A stretch of DNA of 64,000 bases, from contig CM067576.1 of assembly GCA_034336665.1 (NCBI GenBank), positions 17,132,036-17,196,035 on the forward strand, in the 5' to 3' direction. The notes under the pieces were generated by a model that saw nothing but the letters and a program-made list of their open reading frames with translations, had not been told where the DNA came from and made no database searches. This document shows, piece after piece, positions 1-11,900 of the stretch (positions within the stretch are counted from its first letter, which is position 1; each line of letters starts with the position of its first letter). The DNA comes from Luscinia megarhynchos. Lineage: Eukaryota; Chordata; Aves; Passeriformes; Turdidae. The position numbers and the translations under genes were made by a program.

Positions 1-1280
1 TCTAATGAAATATGCAGGCTCAAAGTATTAGCAGAGTATGGAGTCAGGAAAATGCTATATTCTTGTCAAAATGACTAACTGTACAGTGCTGCTCATATTT
101 ATCTTCAAACCTGTGCTTAATCTGTTACATTTTTAAGGACCTTACTGCTACTAAAAGTAGTTTTCTCTTCTATTTTGAAATGGCTCTGTATTGAAAACCA
201 TATACCAACTTTGCATAAAACATGTGAATTAAAAAATTTTAAAAAAAAAGCATTGTAAACCTTCAGCCCAAGTTCCCCTGAGACTTCCAACACAAACTCT
301 CCTTGCTTCATTTGCCTACATCAGCAGCACACCTGGCTCTTGCAGAAACAAGGCTGTCAAAGTGCTGTAGCAAGGAGAGCCATTTGAAAAAACACTTCTC
401 TAATTTATCTCCCCACTGAACATTTCTCACTGCATCATTAATAAAGGAGGGTGTAGACAAGCACCTCTGAATGCAACATTAAGAGAGAATCCTGCACTGC
501 AATGATTTACTTCCAAAGTGGCACTGGTTCAGTTGAAACCTTGCAGTACAAATTTCCATCCTGGAAAAGGCAGGGGACGCAAGGGACAACTGCAGAAAAC
601 AAAGTTTGCTCCATGATCTCAGACTTAACCTCCCTGCATTTCAGAGTCTCTCTTGAAGGTGGAATATTATTACTAATGTTGATGTTTCCCTGCTATTTGG
701 GTGTGGGCTGAGGCCAAAGGTGCTCTTGCTTGGCCCAGTTTTGAAGTGGCTCATTGCATAAATCAGTCCCTGAGCTGGCCATGCTCGTTCCACCCTGTCA
801 GAATTCCTTCTGAATACTGGGACAGCACAGCCACACTCAGGTCACTGCAGGCCTTGCTCCAAAACACCCCCAGAGAGCTCTGACACCCTCCTAGTCAGTC
901 TGTGGGGCACCTGAAAATTGTTCATCCTAAAAAGCAGCCTGAAACCCACGATTAAAGTTTGTGCAATAGGCCAGGTGCCACTGTGCAGTGCTGTCCCTGC
1001 AGCCTGTGCCCTGGGAAGCAGCAGGAGTGCCCTGGGTGTGAGCCAGCCCAGCCTGCTCCTGCTCAGCACTGGCCCTGCCCTGGCCCTACGTGAGGGATGC
1101 CAGGAGCCTGATCCCAGCCAGGGAGCTGCTGTGTCACTGCTCAGGGGGCAGGAGAGCAGGGGAAAGAACAGAATTTTCTAGCAGCAGATCTGGAAGATCA
1201 GCTGAACCAGCCCAAAAGCAAACCCATTCTCAGCTGCCCATCATGCTGCAGTACTGCTCCTGCCCAGGGGTGTCACTTAC
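1..1280 (-). other. CTNNA1: CTNNA1 intron 16 (partial)
   Basis: This is the 5' part of the intron after exon 16, beginning in transcript order at the donor GTAAGT (1280-1275). I see no exon, RNA gene or recognisable mobile element. Short open frames here have no recognisable protein content. Confidence 0.85.
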
Positions 1281-1386
1281 GTGGTCAGCAATGGTCCTGC
1301 CCAGCTTGTCCATCCTGGAGCCGGCCTCTGCGATCTTCTTGGCTGCACTGATCACATCTGACGTGTTCTTCAGAGGACCTTTGCCC
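1281..1386 (-). CDS. CTNNA1: CTNNA1 exon 16, alpha-E-catenin residues 731(part)-766
   Basis: The exon is 106 bp. Its first base completes the Arg731 codon begun in exon 15, and 35 full codons follow, from GKGPLKNTSD to LGRTIADH. It ends in phase 0 before the donor GTAAGTGA. The acceptor is TTTTGCAG followed by GGGC. The residues lie in the helical bundle of the C-terminal F-actin-binding domain, which binds filaments at adherens junctions. Ending in ADH and the overall match favour alpha-E over alpha-N catenin. It is the last CTNNA1 exon in the window; about 140 C-terminal residues in two further exons should follow off the left edge. No frameshift or stop is seen. Confidence 0.97.
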
Positions 1387-2109
1387 CTGCAAAACACAGC
1401 ACAGGCTCTCCCCTAGCACCAGAAAACCACTGCAGTCAATCCTGTCTCTTTTCTCATTCACTTCCACACAGTGCTGGCAGTGACTCCTCACCCAAAGGGC
1501 AGCAAAAGGCAGGAGCAGCCATTACAGCACCTTCATTTTCAAGAGTTACCCCCTTTCAGCTCTTCCCCACATTTAGCTTAAATCTAGGAATAAAAACATC
1601 TTAAATTTTACTGCTTTGAGCAGCTTAATGATGATAAGAGGTAACATTTTAGAAGACGGATTTGCAATTTTTATGGAATGGAACATGAAGTTTAAAAAAC
1701 AGCGTTATATAAAATCTGGTAAATTAATTTCAAAAGGCATCAAAAACCCTCTCTTTCCTCTGCAAATAACTGTACTAGGAACTATTTCTGCAGTATGGCA
1801 ATATTGAGAAGCCCATAGAATTTAATGCTGTAAAGAACTGAGCAAATATATATATATATATTCCTGGGGACAAGAATCACCCTTAAGAAAGAAAGAAAGA
1901 CAGGCAATAACTGCTGTGTATCTGTAGATCAATTGAAGCAGTTATTACCACCCAGCCACTGCACAATAATGCATCTCCCCAGTTAATATGCAGCTGGAAC
2001 AGGGCACCATTTAAAGGAAATGAGAAGAAGAGAGACTCTCAGGAGAACTTGCACCGTGTCTCACTGAAAGCCCAGCAGCCCAGGGTGAGCACAAAGCCAA
2101 AAAGCTCAC
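1387..2109 (-). other. CTNNA1: CTNNA1 intron 15
   Basis: The intron is 723 bp, with donor GTGAGC next to exon 15 and acceptor TTTTGCAG next to exon 16. It contains a short (AT)n run at about 1846-1861 and a few GAAA copies near 1888-1903. Nothing else is recognisable. Confidence 0.9.
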
Positions 2110-2291
2110 CTGGTGAAGTCTGTCATTTCCATCATAATCATGCACATCTGTTTGGCCAGGACAATGATGTCATTGCCACTGTCGTCCCACTTCGACACCT
2201 CAGCGTCCAATTTACTCTTCTCCTCCTGGAAGCTGGCAACCTGCTCAGCAATCTTGGCTTTCTGCTCCTGAGGGAGCTGAGCCATGATAGC
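2110..2291 (-). CDS. CTNNA1: CTNNA1 exon 15, alpha-E-catenin residues 671-731(part)
   Basis: The exon is 182 bp: 60 codons from AIMAQLPQEQ to MMEMTDFT, plus AG of the split Arg731 codon. The acceptor is TCTTGCAG before GCTATC and the donor is CCAG followed by GTGAGC. It encodes the start of the F-actin-binding domain. The first short helices, whose force-dependent unfolding underlies catch-bond behaviour in published work, lie here, followed by the long helix containing SKLDAEVSKWDDSGND and the Met-rich QMCMIMMEM segment. The sequence reads as essentially identical to the mammalian protein. A Gln-Gln-Glu-Lys-type alpha-E signature (LPQEQKAKIAEQV) separates it from alpha-N catenin as I recall that sequence. 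Confidence 0.97.
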
Positions 2292-3767
2292 CTGCAAGAC
2301 AAGAGTTTTCTCACATAGCCTCCTGCTGCCTTGTAGAGGCTTTTTGGAACATTTCACTAATAACCAATTTCAGTCATGTAGATGGGGGATAAAACTTTAA
2401 TAGCAATCCTCTACCTAGAGGCTTTACAGAGCCATTTGCTTCCATTTTGAATCAAAGTTTATACTCTTCTTTTAAGAAAAAGTGCCCAGAAAGACAAGTT
2501 GACACTTAAAATATGAGCCTTTGCATGATAAAGCTGTTGAGACTCCAAACAAATTTACCACATATTACCATTCCTCAAAATAAAACTGCAGGAAGAAGGA
2601 GGACTTGTCTTTTATAGAAAATGTCAACATTTTATAATTAAGTTCCACTTGGGTATTGAGGGTAATAAGAAATATTACCAGTCTCTTCCCTGCAAAAAGC
2701 TAGCTGTTCTCGTTTGAAACATGCCTGCTGAGGAAAGAGTAAGTGAAAATAAAGAGTATGTGCTTACTCCCAAATAAAATCTCTCAGACTGGGTTTACAG
2801 CCTGTGTAAGACTCCACAGCCTTGCCTTCATAAATACTGGGAGCACAGATGCCTCCAGGACCAGCAAAAAGGAGCCTTTGGTACTAAAAACCCTCTGGCA
2901 GCAGCTGTGCTAAGAGGTAAATGAGCAATGTCTGCATTTAAATAGAAGGGGGAGAGGGTCCAGGCACAGAAAGTGCTTCTGCAAGGGAGGGGAGCACAAA
3001 AACCCTCCCAGTTAGTGGAATTCCCAAGCCAACGTGGCAGAAGTTTGATAAATAAGGTCTGGCTACTTCTTGCCTGGCAGGAAGAGCCTCCACAAAAAAT
3101 GTGCCATGGCACTTTCCCAAGAGTGTAAATTGTTATCGATCCAGAGGGGCCGTGTCAAGTAAAAGCAATAGGTAAGGGCTGCTTCTCCTCCAGTGCACTG
3201 ATTTTAGGGTTTCACCTCTTAATGATTATATATTGCCTATCAATGCTTTCATTTTTGACTCACAGGAAATGCAGCGAGTTGAAATGATTTCATTTCTGAG
3301 TTCCTCTCAATGTTGTCCTGATTAACGCTCAGTGACCAAACACACCCCAGCACGTGCGTGAGGAGGCATTTTGGGAAGATTTTTTGCTCATAAAGTTAAT
3401 GTTTGTCTGTTGGAAATAACATTAATCCAATGGAGTGATCTGCCCTGTACCCCCCTGGAGAAGCTCACCCGACTGCAATGTCTGTGATATCAAACTGTGA
3501 TGCAGCTTCTTGGTACTAAAAGGATTTGGTCTTTCAGAATACCCAAAATAAAACACAGATGTTTCTCACATCCATCAGATCAACTGCATTTCACTCAACC
3601 TCCTTTTCAGAAGAATGCTGGAGACAAGGAATGCTGGAGACAAGGAATGCCAGTTTTCTGATCCAGCATTTTTATCACCCCCCACCCCCCCGCCCAGATT
3701 TCACTTGGGCTTTCAAAGCAAGCTGAAGTGTTTCTTGAAGGCAGGTCAGACTTTTTTTGTGCCTTAC
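2292..3767 (-). other. CTNNA1: CTNNA1 intron 14
   Basis: The intron is 1476 bp, from donor GTAAGG after exon 14 to acceptor TCTTGCAG before exon 15. A short direct duplication (GCTGGAGACAAGGAAT, two copies) lies at about 3616-3648, and a C-rich run at about 3677-3692. No exon or mobile element is recognised. Confidence 0.88.
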
Positions 3768-3878
3768 CCTTGCACTCTGTCCAGCAATGAGCTGATCATC
3801 CTCAGTCTGGATACTGGTTCTGCTTCGGACATCGAAATCCTCGGTCTCAAAGTCAGAATCATCCAGCTCTTCAGGAGT
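3768..3878 (-). CDS. CTNNA1: CTNNA1 exon 14, phospho-linker residues 634-670
   Basis: The exon is 111 bp (37 codons), phase 0 at both ends, from TPEELDDSDF to IAGQSAR. The acceptor is TTCCTCAG before ACTCC and the donor is AAGG followed by GTAAGG. It encodes the flexible acidic linker between the M domain and the actin-binding domain. The known phosphorylation residues are all present: S641 in the acidic DDSDFE context (CK2 type), and S652, S655 and T658 in RSRTSIQT (CK1 type). The one difference from the human protein as I recall it is Ile for Val at position 656. A symmetric exon like this could be skipped without a frameshift, which would remove the linker; that is inference only. Confidence 0.97.
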
Positions 3879-6383
3879 CTGAGGAAAAAGCATTCAGGCA
3901 GAGTCAAACTACAGATTTCATGGCTCTGAAAATCAACATGAATATTGTTTTTCAAGCAGAGAGAATGGGAATCAGTGAAGGTAAAAATTATTCCATGTTT
4001 TCAACAAAAAGGTAAATACAGGGACTGTATGCAGCTCTGAACACATGTGATTTTATGTGCTTGACTGCTCCTGTTAAACACCATAGGGATCCCCAGAATC
4101 ACACAGCAGTAACTAAACAGCTGAGATTTGTCAGGACATTAATGCACTCAGCATCTGAAAGACAGAAAAAAGTTCTTGCAAAACGAACAGGGCTTTTGCA
4201 AGTTGATTAAATGTAAAAGCCTCACTCGAGGCTCTGGAGCTGGAATTACACACAGCTCTAAGGGCTGGTTCAGAAGCACAGACAGTGTCTTCAGCACAAT
4301 TACAAATCAAAGCATTGACTAAATTAACAACAGATAAAATATCTCAAAATTTATCCTTATCCCTCAGGAAAAGCTGAAAAATTTCAGCTAGTAAGGGCCA
4401 GCTTTTATGCTGTAGGCTAAACACATCTGACCTAGTTCCTGCTTGCCTAGGATTTATTTTTGCTACTGCCAATCTGTAGCTGGAAAACTTTTTATAAAAC
4501 CCATCAAGTTTAAACAGCATGTTTGTCAAAATACTACATCTTTGCTAAAGTGGCACTTCATGACAATTCTCCAGAGCTGGGTCAGCAAAGAGCTTCACTG
4601 ATAAATACAATAAATTGTGATTAACAGATAAGAGGCAAATAAAGTCCCTGTTCTTCAGATTTTTTTCCTACTATTTGGATTTCCTACTATTTGTCTTCCA
4701 CTATAGACACTTTGTGATACAGTGAAAATAGAGATGGATATGCAAAGTAATTGCCAAAAAGCAAAGGTGAGCAGGGTGACAATCAAGACTTTGGGTATTC
4801 CAGACTCCTCTCCAGGCCCTGGAGAACAGGGTGTATCCACAAAATCCATCGAGGGACACACACTAAGAAGTAGTTCAGTGTATCAGTATTAAAAAAAAAA
4901 ATTGAAAAAACATAAAGAGAACAGTTCTGCTGTACGTGATTCTGTCTGTGACTCCTCTGCCCATCCCTGCCAGAGCCCAGGGACACACGAAGTGTAACTC
5001 TGCCTTTCCAGTGCCACCAAGGGCAGAAACTCCTCTGGGATGACGAGCCTGGGCAGCAGGGAGGGGGGAAGAGCTTCTCTTTCAATAAATACAGATACAG
5101 TGAGATGGTAGTTTTGAAAATACCCTGCCTAAACACAAAAATGAGGTGCTGCAGTGGCTTTTCCTGCTGGTCCCTGTAAAAAGCAAGAGCCCCTGCATAA
5201 AGCTGAAGTGAATGAGCCCCTGGGAGCAGGGTTACATCAAGCCTTGGAATCCCCATTTGGATGGCTCTTTTATCCCAAAATAAACTCTGGATGACAAGTG
5301 CTAACATTTTAACTTCTTTCTAGGTGGCTGCTGTGTGGCCAGGGGCAAACCTGGGCATTCCTGGCACTGCCAGCTGGGTAATTGCTGCCCCCTGGGACTG
5401 GCAGCAGAGCTCCCTGTCCTGAATGACAAGGGCTCCAGCAGGGAGGGAATCACATCTGTTTGCCTGATATCTTCATCTACTACTGGCTACAAATCCTGAG
5501 CTGCTCCGAAAAAAATTCCATGGGGAGCACAGATGTGGTTGTCAGCTTTTCCCCTGGTTTCTCATCTGATCCTTTGCTTGAAGCAGCAAACATGAAGATG
5601 CCATTGCAATGGGTACTGTAATCAATTATTGTTCTTGATTTACTGACCCCCAAGCTGCACCTGCCATGGTCACCACTCTGGAAGACCAGGGCAGTTTCTC
5701 TAAGTCAAAGGAATACAAGGAAAAGAAGAAAAAAGGGAATAAAAACCCCTGTTTGTCTTTGCTATGTCTGGCTCCTGCCCATTTTTGCCCCAGTAAGATC
5801 CAAGAAATAAGTCCGTGGATCAGCTTCAACCAGAACTTCCTTTTCTGCATCCCTTCAAGCAACTGCACCCTTCTGTGTCTGGCCTACCAGAAATTTTAGG
5901 GCTTCCAAGTCACACCCACTGCAAGCACACAGGAGTCAAGGTCTCTGTGAGCTGCCCCTGTTTACCCAGGTTAGCCAATCAGCAAATTACATGCTCTAGG
6001 AACTACAGACCAAACTCATCTCCGCTTCCTTTTGACTACCTAACATTAATTATCAAAATTTACTTAATGAAGAGCCATTAGGTTTTATTTCTAAGCTCTG
6101 AAAGCATCAACAAGCATCTATAGTTGGGAATTAATTTGCTGTTGTTAACTGAAAGGTCACTGATTTTAGCACATTGGGGAGCCAGGCATTACAAAAGACG
6201 CGTGAAGGGTATTTAGCATCACAACTCGGGCCATCATCGATGCTCAGATCTGCTTAATGAATCTCAATCCAAACCACGGCTCAAGTGCCATTAACACCTT
6301 TTAAGACTGAATGTTAAATGAAGATCTGCCTGCTCCCCATCATCCCGGCAGAGGCAGGGAAGCTTTCTGGGCTCTGTGCTCAC
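3879..6383 (-). other. CTNNA1: CTNNA1 intron 13
   Basis: The intron is 2505 bp, with donor GTGAGC next to exon 13 and acceptor CCTCAG next to exon 14. I see unique, moderately AT-rich sequence with no recognisable repeat family, exon or RNA gene. The 174-codon minus frame near 4783-5307 has no recognisable protein content. Confidence 0.87.
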
Positions 6384-6535
6384 CCGGATCATGAGCACGG
6401 CTTTCCTGATGTCCCGGATGCCGTCGTACACCAGGCGGGAGGCATCGATGAACTCGTTCTCATCCATGGGCTGGGCAGGGTCGGAGCTCAGCGCCTCCAC
6501 CGCAGCCTCCACCTGCTCCGTGAAGCGGGGCATGA
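6384..6535 (-). CDS. CTNNA1: CTNNA1 exon 13, alpha-E-catenin residues 583(part)-633
   Basis: The exon is 152 bp. Two bases (TC) complete Val583, and 50 codons follow, from MPRFTEQVEA to IRKAVLMIR, ending in phase 0 at CGG before GTGAGC. It encodes the C-terminal helices of the MIII subdomain of the mechanosensitive M domain, just ahead of the phospho-linker. The acceptor is GTTGCAG with a branch-point-like CTGAC 22 bases upstream. The exon is intact and matches mammalian alpha-E-catenin throughout. A G-rich (transcript strand) minisatellite begins only about a dozen bases upstream of the exon and contains extra copies of its acceptor region. Confidence 0.97.
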
Positions 6536-6561
6536 CTGCAACAGAGCACAGCGCTGGTCAG
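6536..6561 (-). promoter_or_regulatory. CTNNA1: Exon 13 splice acceptor and branch-point-like motif
   Basis: In transcript orientation this reads CTGACCAGCGCTG, then TGCTCTGTTGCAG. The CTGAC branch-point-like motif has its A at 6558, 22 bases before the AG at 6537-6536. It includes an in-frame TGA (6560-6558), so any in-frame use of an upstream acceptor would terminate before the exon. Four related copies lie in the adjoining array. Confidence 0.75.
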
Positions 6562-7796
6562 AGCCGCCGAGCCCCTGCTCCCTCCTGAGCCCCTCTGCTC
6601 CCTCCTGAGCCCCTGCTCCCTCCTGAGCCCGTCTGCTCCCTCCTGAGCCCCTCTGCTCCCTCCTGAGCCCCTGCTCCCTCCTGAGCCCCTCTGCTCCCCC
6701 TGAGCCCCTCTGCTCCCCCCTGAGCCCTCTGCACACAGAGCACAGCTGGTCAGAGCCCCCGAGCCCCTGCTCCCTCCTGAGCCCCTCTGCTCCCTCCTGA
6801 GCCCCTGCTCCCTCCTGAGCCCCTCTGCTCCCTCCTGAGCCCCTCTGCTCCCTCCTGAGCCCCTGCTCCCTCCTGAGCCCCCTGCTCCCTCCTGAGCCCC
6901 TCTGCTCCCTCCTGAGCCCCTGCTCCCTCCTGAGCCCCTCTGCTCCCCCCTGAGCCCCTCTGCTCCCCCGAGCCCCTCTGCTCCCCCCTGAGCCCTCTGC
7001 ACAGAGCACAGCTGGTCAGAGCCCCCGAGCCCTGCTCCCTCCTGAGCCACCTGCTCCCTCCTGAGCCCCTCTGCTCCTGCCCTGAGCCCCTCTGCTCCCC
7101 CCTGAGCCCCTCTGCTCCTGCCCTGAGCCCTCTGCACACAGAGCACAGCGCTGGTCAGAGCCCCGAGCCTACTCCCTCCTGAGCCACCTGCTCCCTCCTG
7201 AGCCCTCTGCTCCTGCCCTGAGCCCCTCTGCTCCTGCCCTGAGCCCCTCTGCTCCCCCCTGAGCCCTCTGCTCCCTGCCCTGAGCCCCTCTGCTCCTGCC
7301 CTGAGCCCCTCTGCTCCCTGCCCTGAGCCCCTCTGCTCCCCCCCTGAGCCCTCTGCTCCCTGCCCTGAGCCCCTCTGCTCCCCCCCTGAGCCCCTCTGCT
7401 CCTGCCCTGAGCCCTCTGCACACAGAGCACAGCTGGTCAGAGCCTCGAGCCCTGCTCCCTCCTGAGCCACCTGCTCCCTCCTGAGCCCTCTGCTCCCCCC
7501 TGAGCCCCTCTGCTCCCTGCCCTGAGCCCCTCTGCTCCCTGCCCTGAGCCCTCTGCTCCCTGCCCTGAGCCCTCTGCTCCTGCCCTGAGCCCTCTGCTCC
7601 CTGCCCTGAGCCCTCTGCTCCTGCCCTGAGCCCTCTGCTCCCCTCGAGCCCTCTGCTCCTGCCCTGAGCCCTCTGCTCCTGCCCTGAGCCCTCTGCTCCC
7701 CTCCTGAGCCCTCTGCTCCTGCCCTGAGCCCTCTGCTCCCTGCCCTGAGCCCCTCTGCTCCCACCCTGAGCCCTCTGCTCCCACCTCTGCTCCCCA
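6547..7796. repeat. Minisatellite with higher-order structure, about 1.25 kb, in CTNNA1 intron 12
   Basis: The basic unit is about 14-20 bp and C-rich on the plus strand: variants of CCTGAGCCCCTCTGCTCC, with inserts such as TGC or CCC. On the CTNNA1 transcript strand it is G-rich (GGGGCTCAGG with GGGAGCAG). A longer element, CTCTGCACACAGAGCACAG followed by CTGGTCAG, is interspersed at about 6729, 6997, 7132 and 7416 and divides the array into blocks of about 135-285 bp. That element resembles the true exon 13 acceptor region, so the array appears to have grown by duplicating DNA next to the exon. The long minus-strand frames across it (Gly/Ser/Arg/Glu/Gln-rich) are repeat artefacts. Confidence 0.95.
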
Positions 7797-8725
7797 TCCT
7801 GCCATGCTCCCAGCTATCCTGCCAGCTGTGCCCCCTTCCACTGAAACCACATTTGGTACAGCAGGTGAACTCTTAATCCAGCTCTGTTTCTGTTTGGTGT
7901 TTTCCCCTTGGATAGCGAAAAGTTTATCACACCCTGCTAATGGACAAGGAGAAAACACCTGGGGAAGCCCTAGAAACTAGGGCACAAACTATTAACTGTT
8001 TGTTTGATGTTCCCTGCAGATTCACATCTTTTTTTTTGAAAAAAAAGTCATGCTACCATCAGGAAGCTGGAGTTGAAGAGGCACTGGAAGGGGGCAGGTT
8101 GCACTGCTGCATTTCAGTGACTCATGGTGCCCCAGGAAGAACATGCCAGAACCAGTTAGAGTCTGCTGCTTCTTCAGTGTCACCCTTGATTCTTCATCAA
8201 AGTAATTAAAGCAAAACCAACAACGAGAAGCAGCAGCCAGAACCACCCCTTACCCTTATGGATGTCACCAGTATTTCACAGGGAACACCCTGATTTGGTG
8301 TTTATGTGTGGGGCACTGCACCTACAACAGCTGTGAAGACACTTTACAAAATTTACCCTAATTATTCCCCTAAATTTATTCTGCTGGGGAATGTGATCTC
8401 CCTGCTGGACCGTGAGCAGCTGCAGAGCCTGGTGCAGCACTCCAAGATGAGCACAGCACAACTTTCAAACCTTCCCTCACATCTGGATTCACTCCTGGTG
8501 TTTCTGCTTCCCACAGCCCAGCCCATGACAGGAGCACACTAAGGGACACTTTGTGCACAGCCAACACAGCAAAATCACATTTCTCACTTTGCAACAGCTT
8601 TGCAAACAACTCCCACTAATGTGTATGACAGCAACTGAGCCTTTAACAGATTTCACAGGTGCCCAGCTGCCCACAAGCTCTCAAGCAGCAGCAGCTCAGG
8701 GCTCCTGGGTGTGAGGGACCCTCAC
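7797..8725 (-). other. CTNNA1: CTNNA1 intron 12, unique part
   Basis: This is the rest of the 2190-bp intron 12, non-repetitive, from the minisatellite edge to the exon 12 donor (ACAG followed by GTGAGG). No mobile element or extra exon is recognised. Confidence 0.88.
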
Positions 8726-8926
8726 CTGTGTTGGACAGTAACTTGGTGGCCTCCAGCACCTTCTCAGTGTACACTCCAGGCTCGTAGTTGTCCATCTCGG
8801 AGGTGACCACGTGGATGACGCGGGCGGCGCGGCCCCGGATGGCTCCGGCCGTGCGGTCTAAGCCATCCACGTCCTTTTCTTGGAGAGCAATCACACACTT
8901 GTTCACATCTTCCAAAATGTGATTCT
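8726..8926 (-). CDS. CTNNA1: CTNNA1 exon 12, alpha-E-catenin residues 516(part)-583(part)
   Basis: The exon is 201 bp. AG completes Glu516, 66 codons follow (NHILEDVNKC to ATKLLSNT), and a final G starts Val583. The acceptor is CACCTGCAG before AGAATC and the donor is ACAG followed by GTGAGG. It encodes most of MIII. Residues at E521, R548 and R551 correspond to the charged positions reported to form the salt-bridge network that holds the M domain closed until tension exposes the vinculin site. All three are conserved here. The Arg-rich segment AIRGRAARVIHVV is intact. No coding disruption is seen. Confidence 0.97.
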
Positions 8927-11900
8927 CTGCAGGTGAAAGAAGGAGGATTTAGATGGGGATGTCCCTTCTGTCGCAGTCATCAGCATGGCAATTTCCCAGG
9001 GAGGGACCTGCTCTATAGAAGCTCCATGGAGATGCTGTCAGGCATTAATGTGAAGGTCACTGCAGCCAGCAAAGAGCTGCCCTTCCACAGGAGGTGTCAA
9101 AAAGCCATCAGTCCATCCACCAACTGGCCTCCACACCTCCTGCCCCTGTTAGCACTTGATTCTACCAGCAGGAAAGATGAGTTCTGCTGAGTTCTCCCCT
9201 GGTTTCTTTCCATATTCCTGCCTGGACTGCCCCAGCCCTTATTTCAAATACCTGCAAACCACTCCCCTGGCAGTGCAGGCGATGGGCACCTCCCCAGTAC
9301 ACACCTACTCCCCTCAACACTCCAACAGACACTTGGTGCACATTTCCAGCTTCCTCCAGAGTGTTTTCCTACAGGCACACACATTACACTGCCAGTCACC
9401 CATTCCCATCTGAGACACAGAATGTATGCAGTGAATAATGTGGAAAGCATTCCAGCCACACAGCATTCACTGACTGTTCAGAAAACAAACAAAAAAACAT
9501 AAAAGGCAAGACCTCTGTTTGCAATTAGCTTTTTCAATATACTTTTTCTGGGTTTGTAAAGAGGTATTTTCCCCATTTATCGAGTCCAAGAAGCCAAAAA
9601 TGGGTAAAACCCTCTAAGAGATTTCTGAAGATGCCTAAAGAAATTGGGATCCTTATTTGGAGGAACCTATCCTAAAAGTCTCCCAAGCTGTTATTAGAGA
9701 CTTCCAAACTCTGTTAGAGAACTCTTTAATGTACCAGGACTAATGTTTCGGTATCAGCATCCAACACCAGCATTTGGGCTGCTTGGTAAGAAACCAAGTT
9801 GGAAACATTTCTGCTCTGTCACTTAAAATAGTTTCCAGTGTTAATTACCACTGACTTAATCATTCCACACTGCCAACCCGTGCAAGTGGCTTTTATTCCC
9901 TGTGCAGGTAGTAAAAGAGCCATTTTGCAAGAGTTGGTAGAGACAAGAAGCTCCTAGTGTTGGCTGGGAGAGGACTGGGAGGAACTGCCTGAAAGGATTG
10001 CTGCGGGAAGTTACGCCTGATTTACACAAAATTAACACAGCCAGGTGCGATATTGCGAGACTTCTGTAAGTAACCTGGACAAAAATTACACTTGTGAAAT
10101 CCCTCTGAAGCAACTCAGCCTGAGCAGGTTCAGCTGAGGGCAGGATGAGGCCCTGAGAGAGCCAGAACAGGTTCATTAGTGATTTGACAAGTCAGTGAGC
10201 AGGCACAGGAGCCACGGCAAGCACAGAGGGGATTTAAAGAAGAGACAGCCCTGGGAGCTGCAAGAGCCCAAGAAAAAGCTTTGGTGCCAGGCCAAAACAC
10301 AGACTGTTTATTGCTTCAATTCCTAAATGAATAAATTAAGCCACAGACCATTTAAAAGCTTCTCTGGATTATCTGAACTTTAATAAAAGGCATGGACAAA
10401 ATGAAGGCGAATATTTAAATGTCTACTGATCATTTAATGCCTTCTGCAGATGTGAAGTGGCCAGAAAGTCCCTTCTAGAGGGAAATAACCCAGAGGGCAG
10501 CTTGCAAAGGGCCCAGGGAAGTGCAGCACTGTCAGGTCTATCTGCTCTGGTGATATTCTCCAGCTGGATGAGAACAGCTGAGATCTGCCACTGTGCTGAG
10601 TTCTTGTAAACACACCCACTGCTCCCCATCCTACTGGCACACAGAGCACCTCTGGGGATAGGAGAAGGCTGGGGGAGAACTCACATCCAAACCCCCCTGA
10701 GCCGAGCAGGAGAAACATCCCAGAGCAACAGAACACAGAACAGGCACCAGCAAAGGCTTCTTGTCCCACCAAAATAGCTACAGGGAAAATGGTGTGGTTG
10801 GGCCACAAGGTAAAAGGAAAGGTATTTTTTCCATAGAAGTGATTTTAGACCAAACAAGGAAATACATTAAACTGTGAAAAGCTACAGAATAAAAAGTCAC
10901 CCACGACTGTCAATCCTCAATCCATGCCCACCAAACACCCTCCACCTCCACCCACCTCCACATTAAAGGGATTAAGCAATGCTTTTCCAAACAACCCCAG
11001 CAGCCTGGGAGGGAGTCTGAGGGCTACAGGAGACCAAAATCAAAGAACAGCAGTGGGGAGATGAAGGCACAGATTGCTAAATACAACTGTGCTTCCCTGC
11101 TGCACCTCCTGGGGAAGGTCTCAGAGCCATTTCTGTGCTGAACCTCTGCTCCAAGGGGCTCTGCAGGAGCCAGGACAGGAGCACGAGAGCAAACACTGGG
11201 GAACTCAGACAGTTGTAAATACAGGGTTCATCCTGGCAATGTTCACACGGAGGCTCTTAAAAAAAATAGCTCCACTGAGATGGGCAATCTGTGGCACAAA
11301 CCTCTGTCAGCACAGAGGAACAGAAGGCAGCAAATGAAATGGTTTTTTAAGAGGTTCCAGAGGAGACTCAGGTAATTTCAGAACATTGAATTTGACAATT
11401 ACACGGTGCTATCAGCAACTGCTCTGAAGAACAGAGATAGTGGGCACACCAACACACCCAGAGTGCTTTGGGAAGGCACTGATAAGAGGGATAAGAATTG
11501 CAGAAGGTACAGGAGAGCTTTGAAATGAGGAATAATGAAACAGGCAAAGACTGGGCAGTCAGGGAAGCAATGACTGACAAAGTGCATGGCAGAATTCTGT
11601 TTGCAAACAGCACGAAGAGAGAGAAGGGGGGGAAAAACTTCTTCTCCATCTTTAGTACAAGCAGGGGCATCAAATGGAGCAAACAAGCAACAGTGCAGAA
11701 CAAGGAGGTTCTTCACACAGCACACCTCAGCTGTGAATTCTGCACAGGATGATGGAGGTGCCAGCAGTTTAAAATGGTCCAAAGAACAACTAGCACCAAC
11801 TTAAACGAGAAAAATCTGTCAAGGACTACCAGGAGATAGCACCTCTGCTGCTGGAGCCCCCTGAGCTGCACATCACTCATGACTGGAAGCACACAGACAT

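Noticed and set aside
6460..7797. 445-codon minus-strand open frame, Gly/Ser/Arg/Gln-rich
   Set aside because: Minisatellite translation that runs into exon 13 in a non-coding frame.
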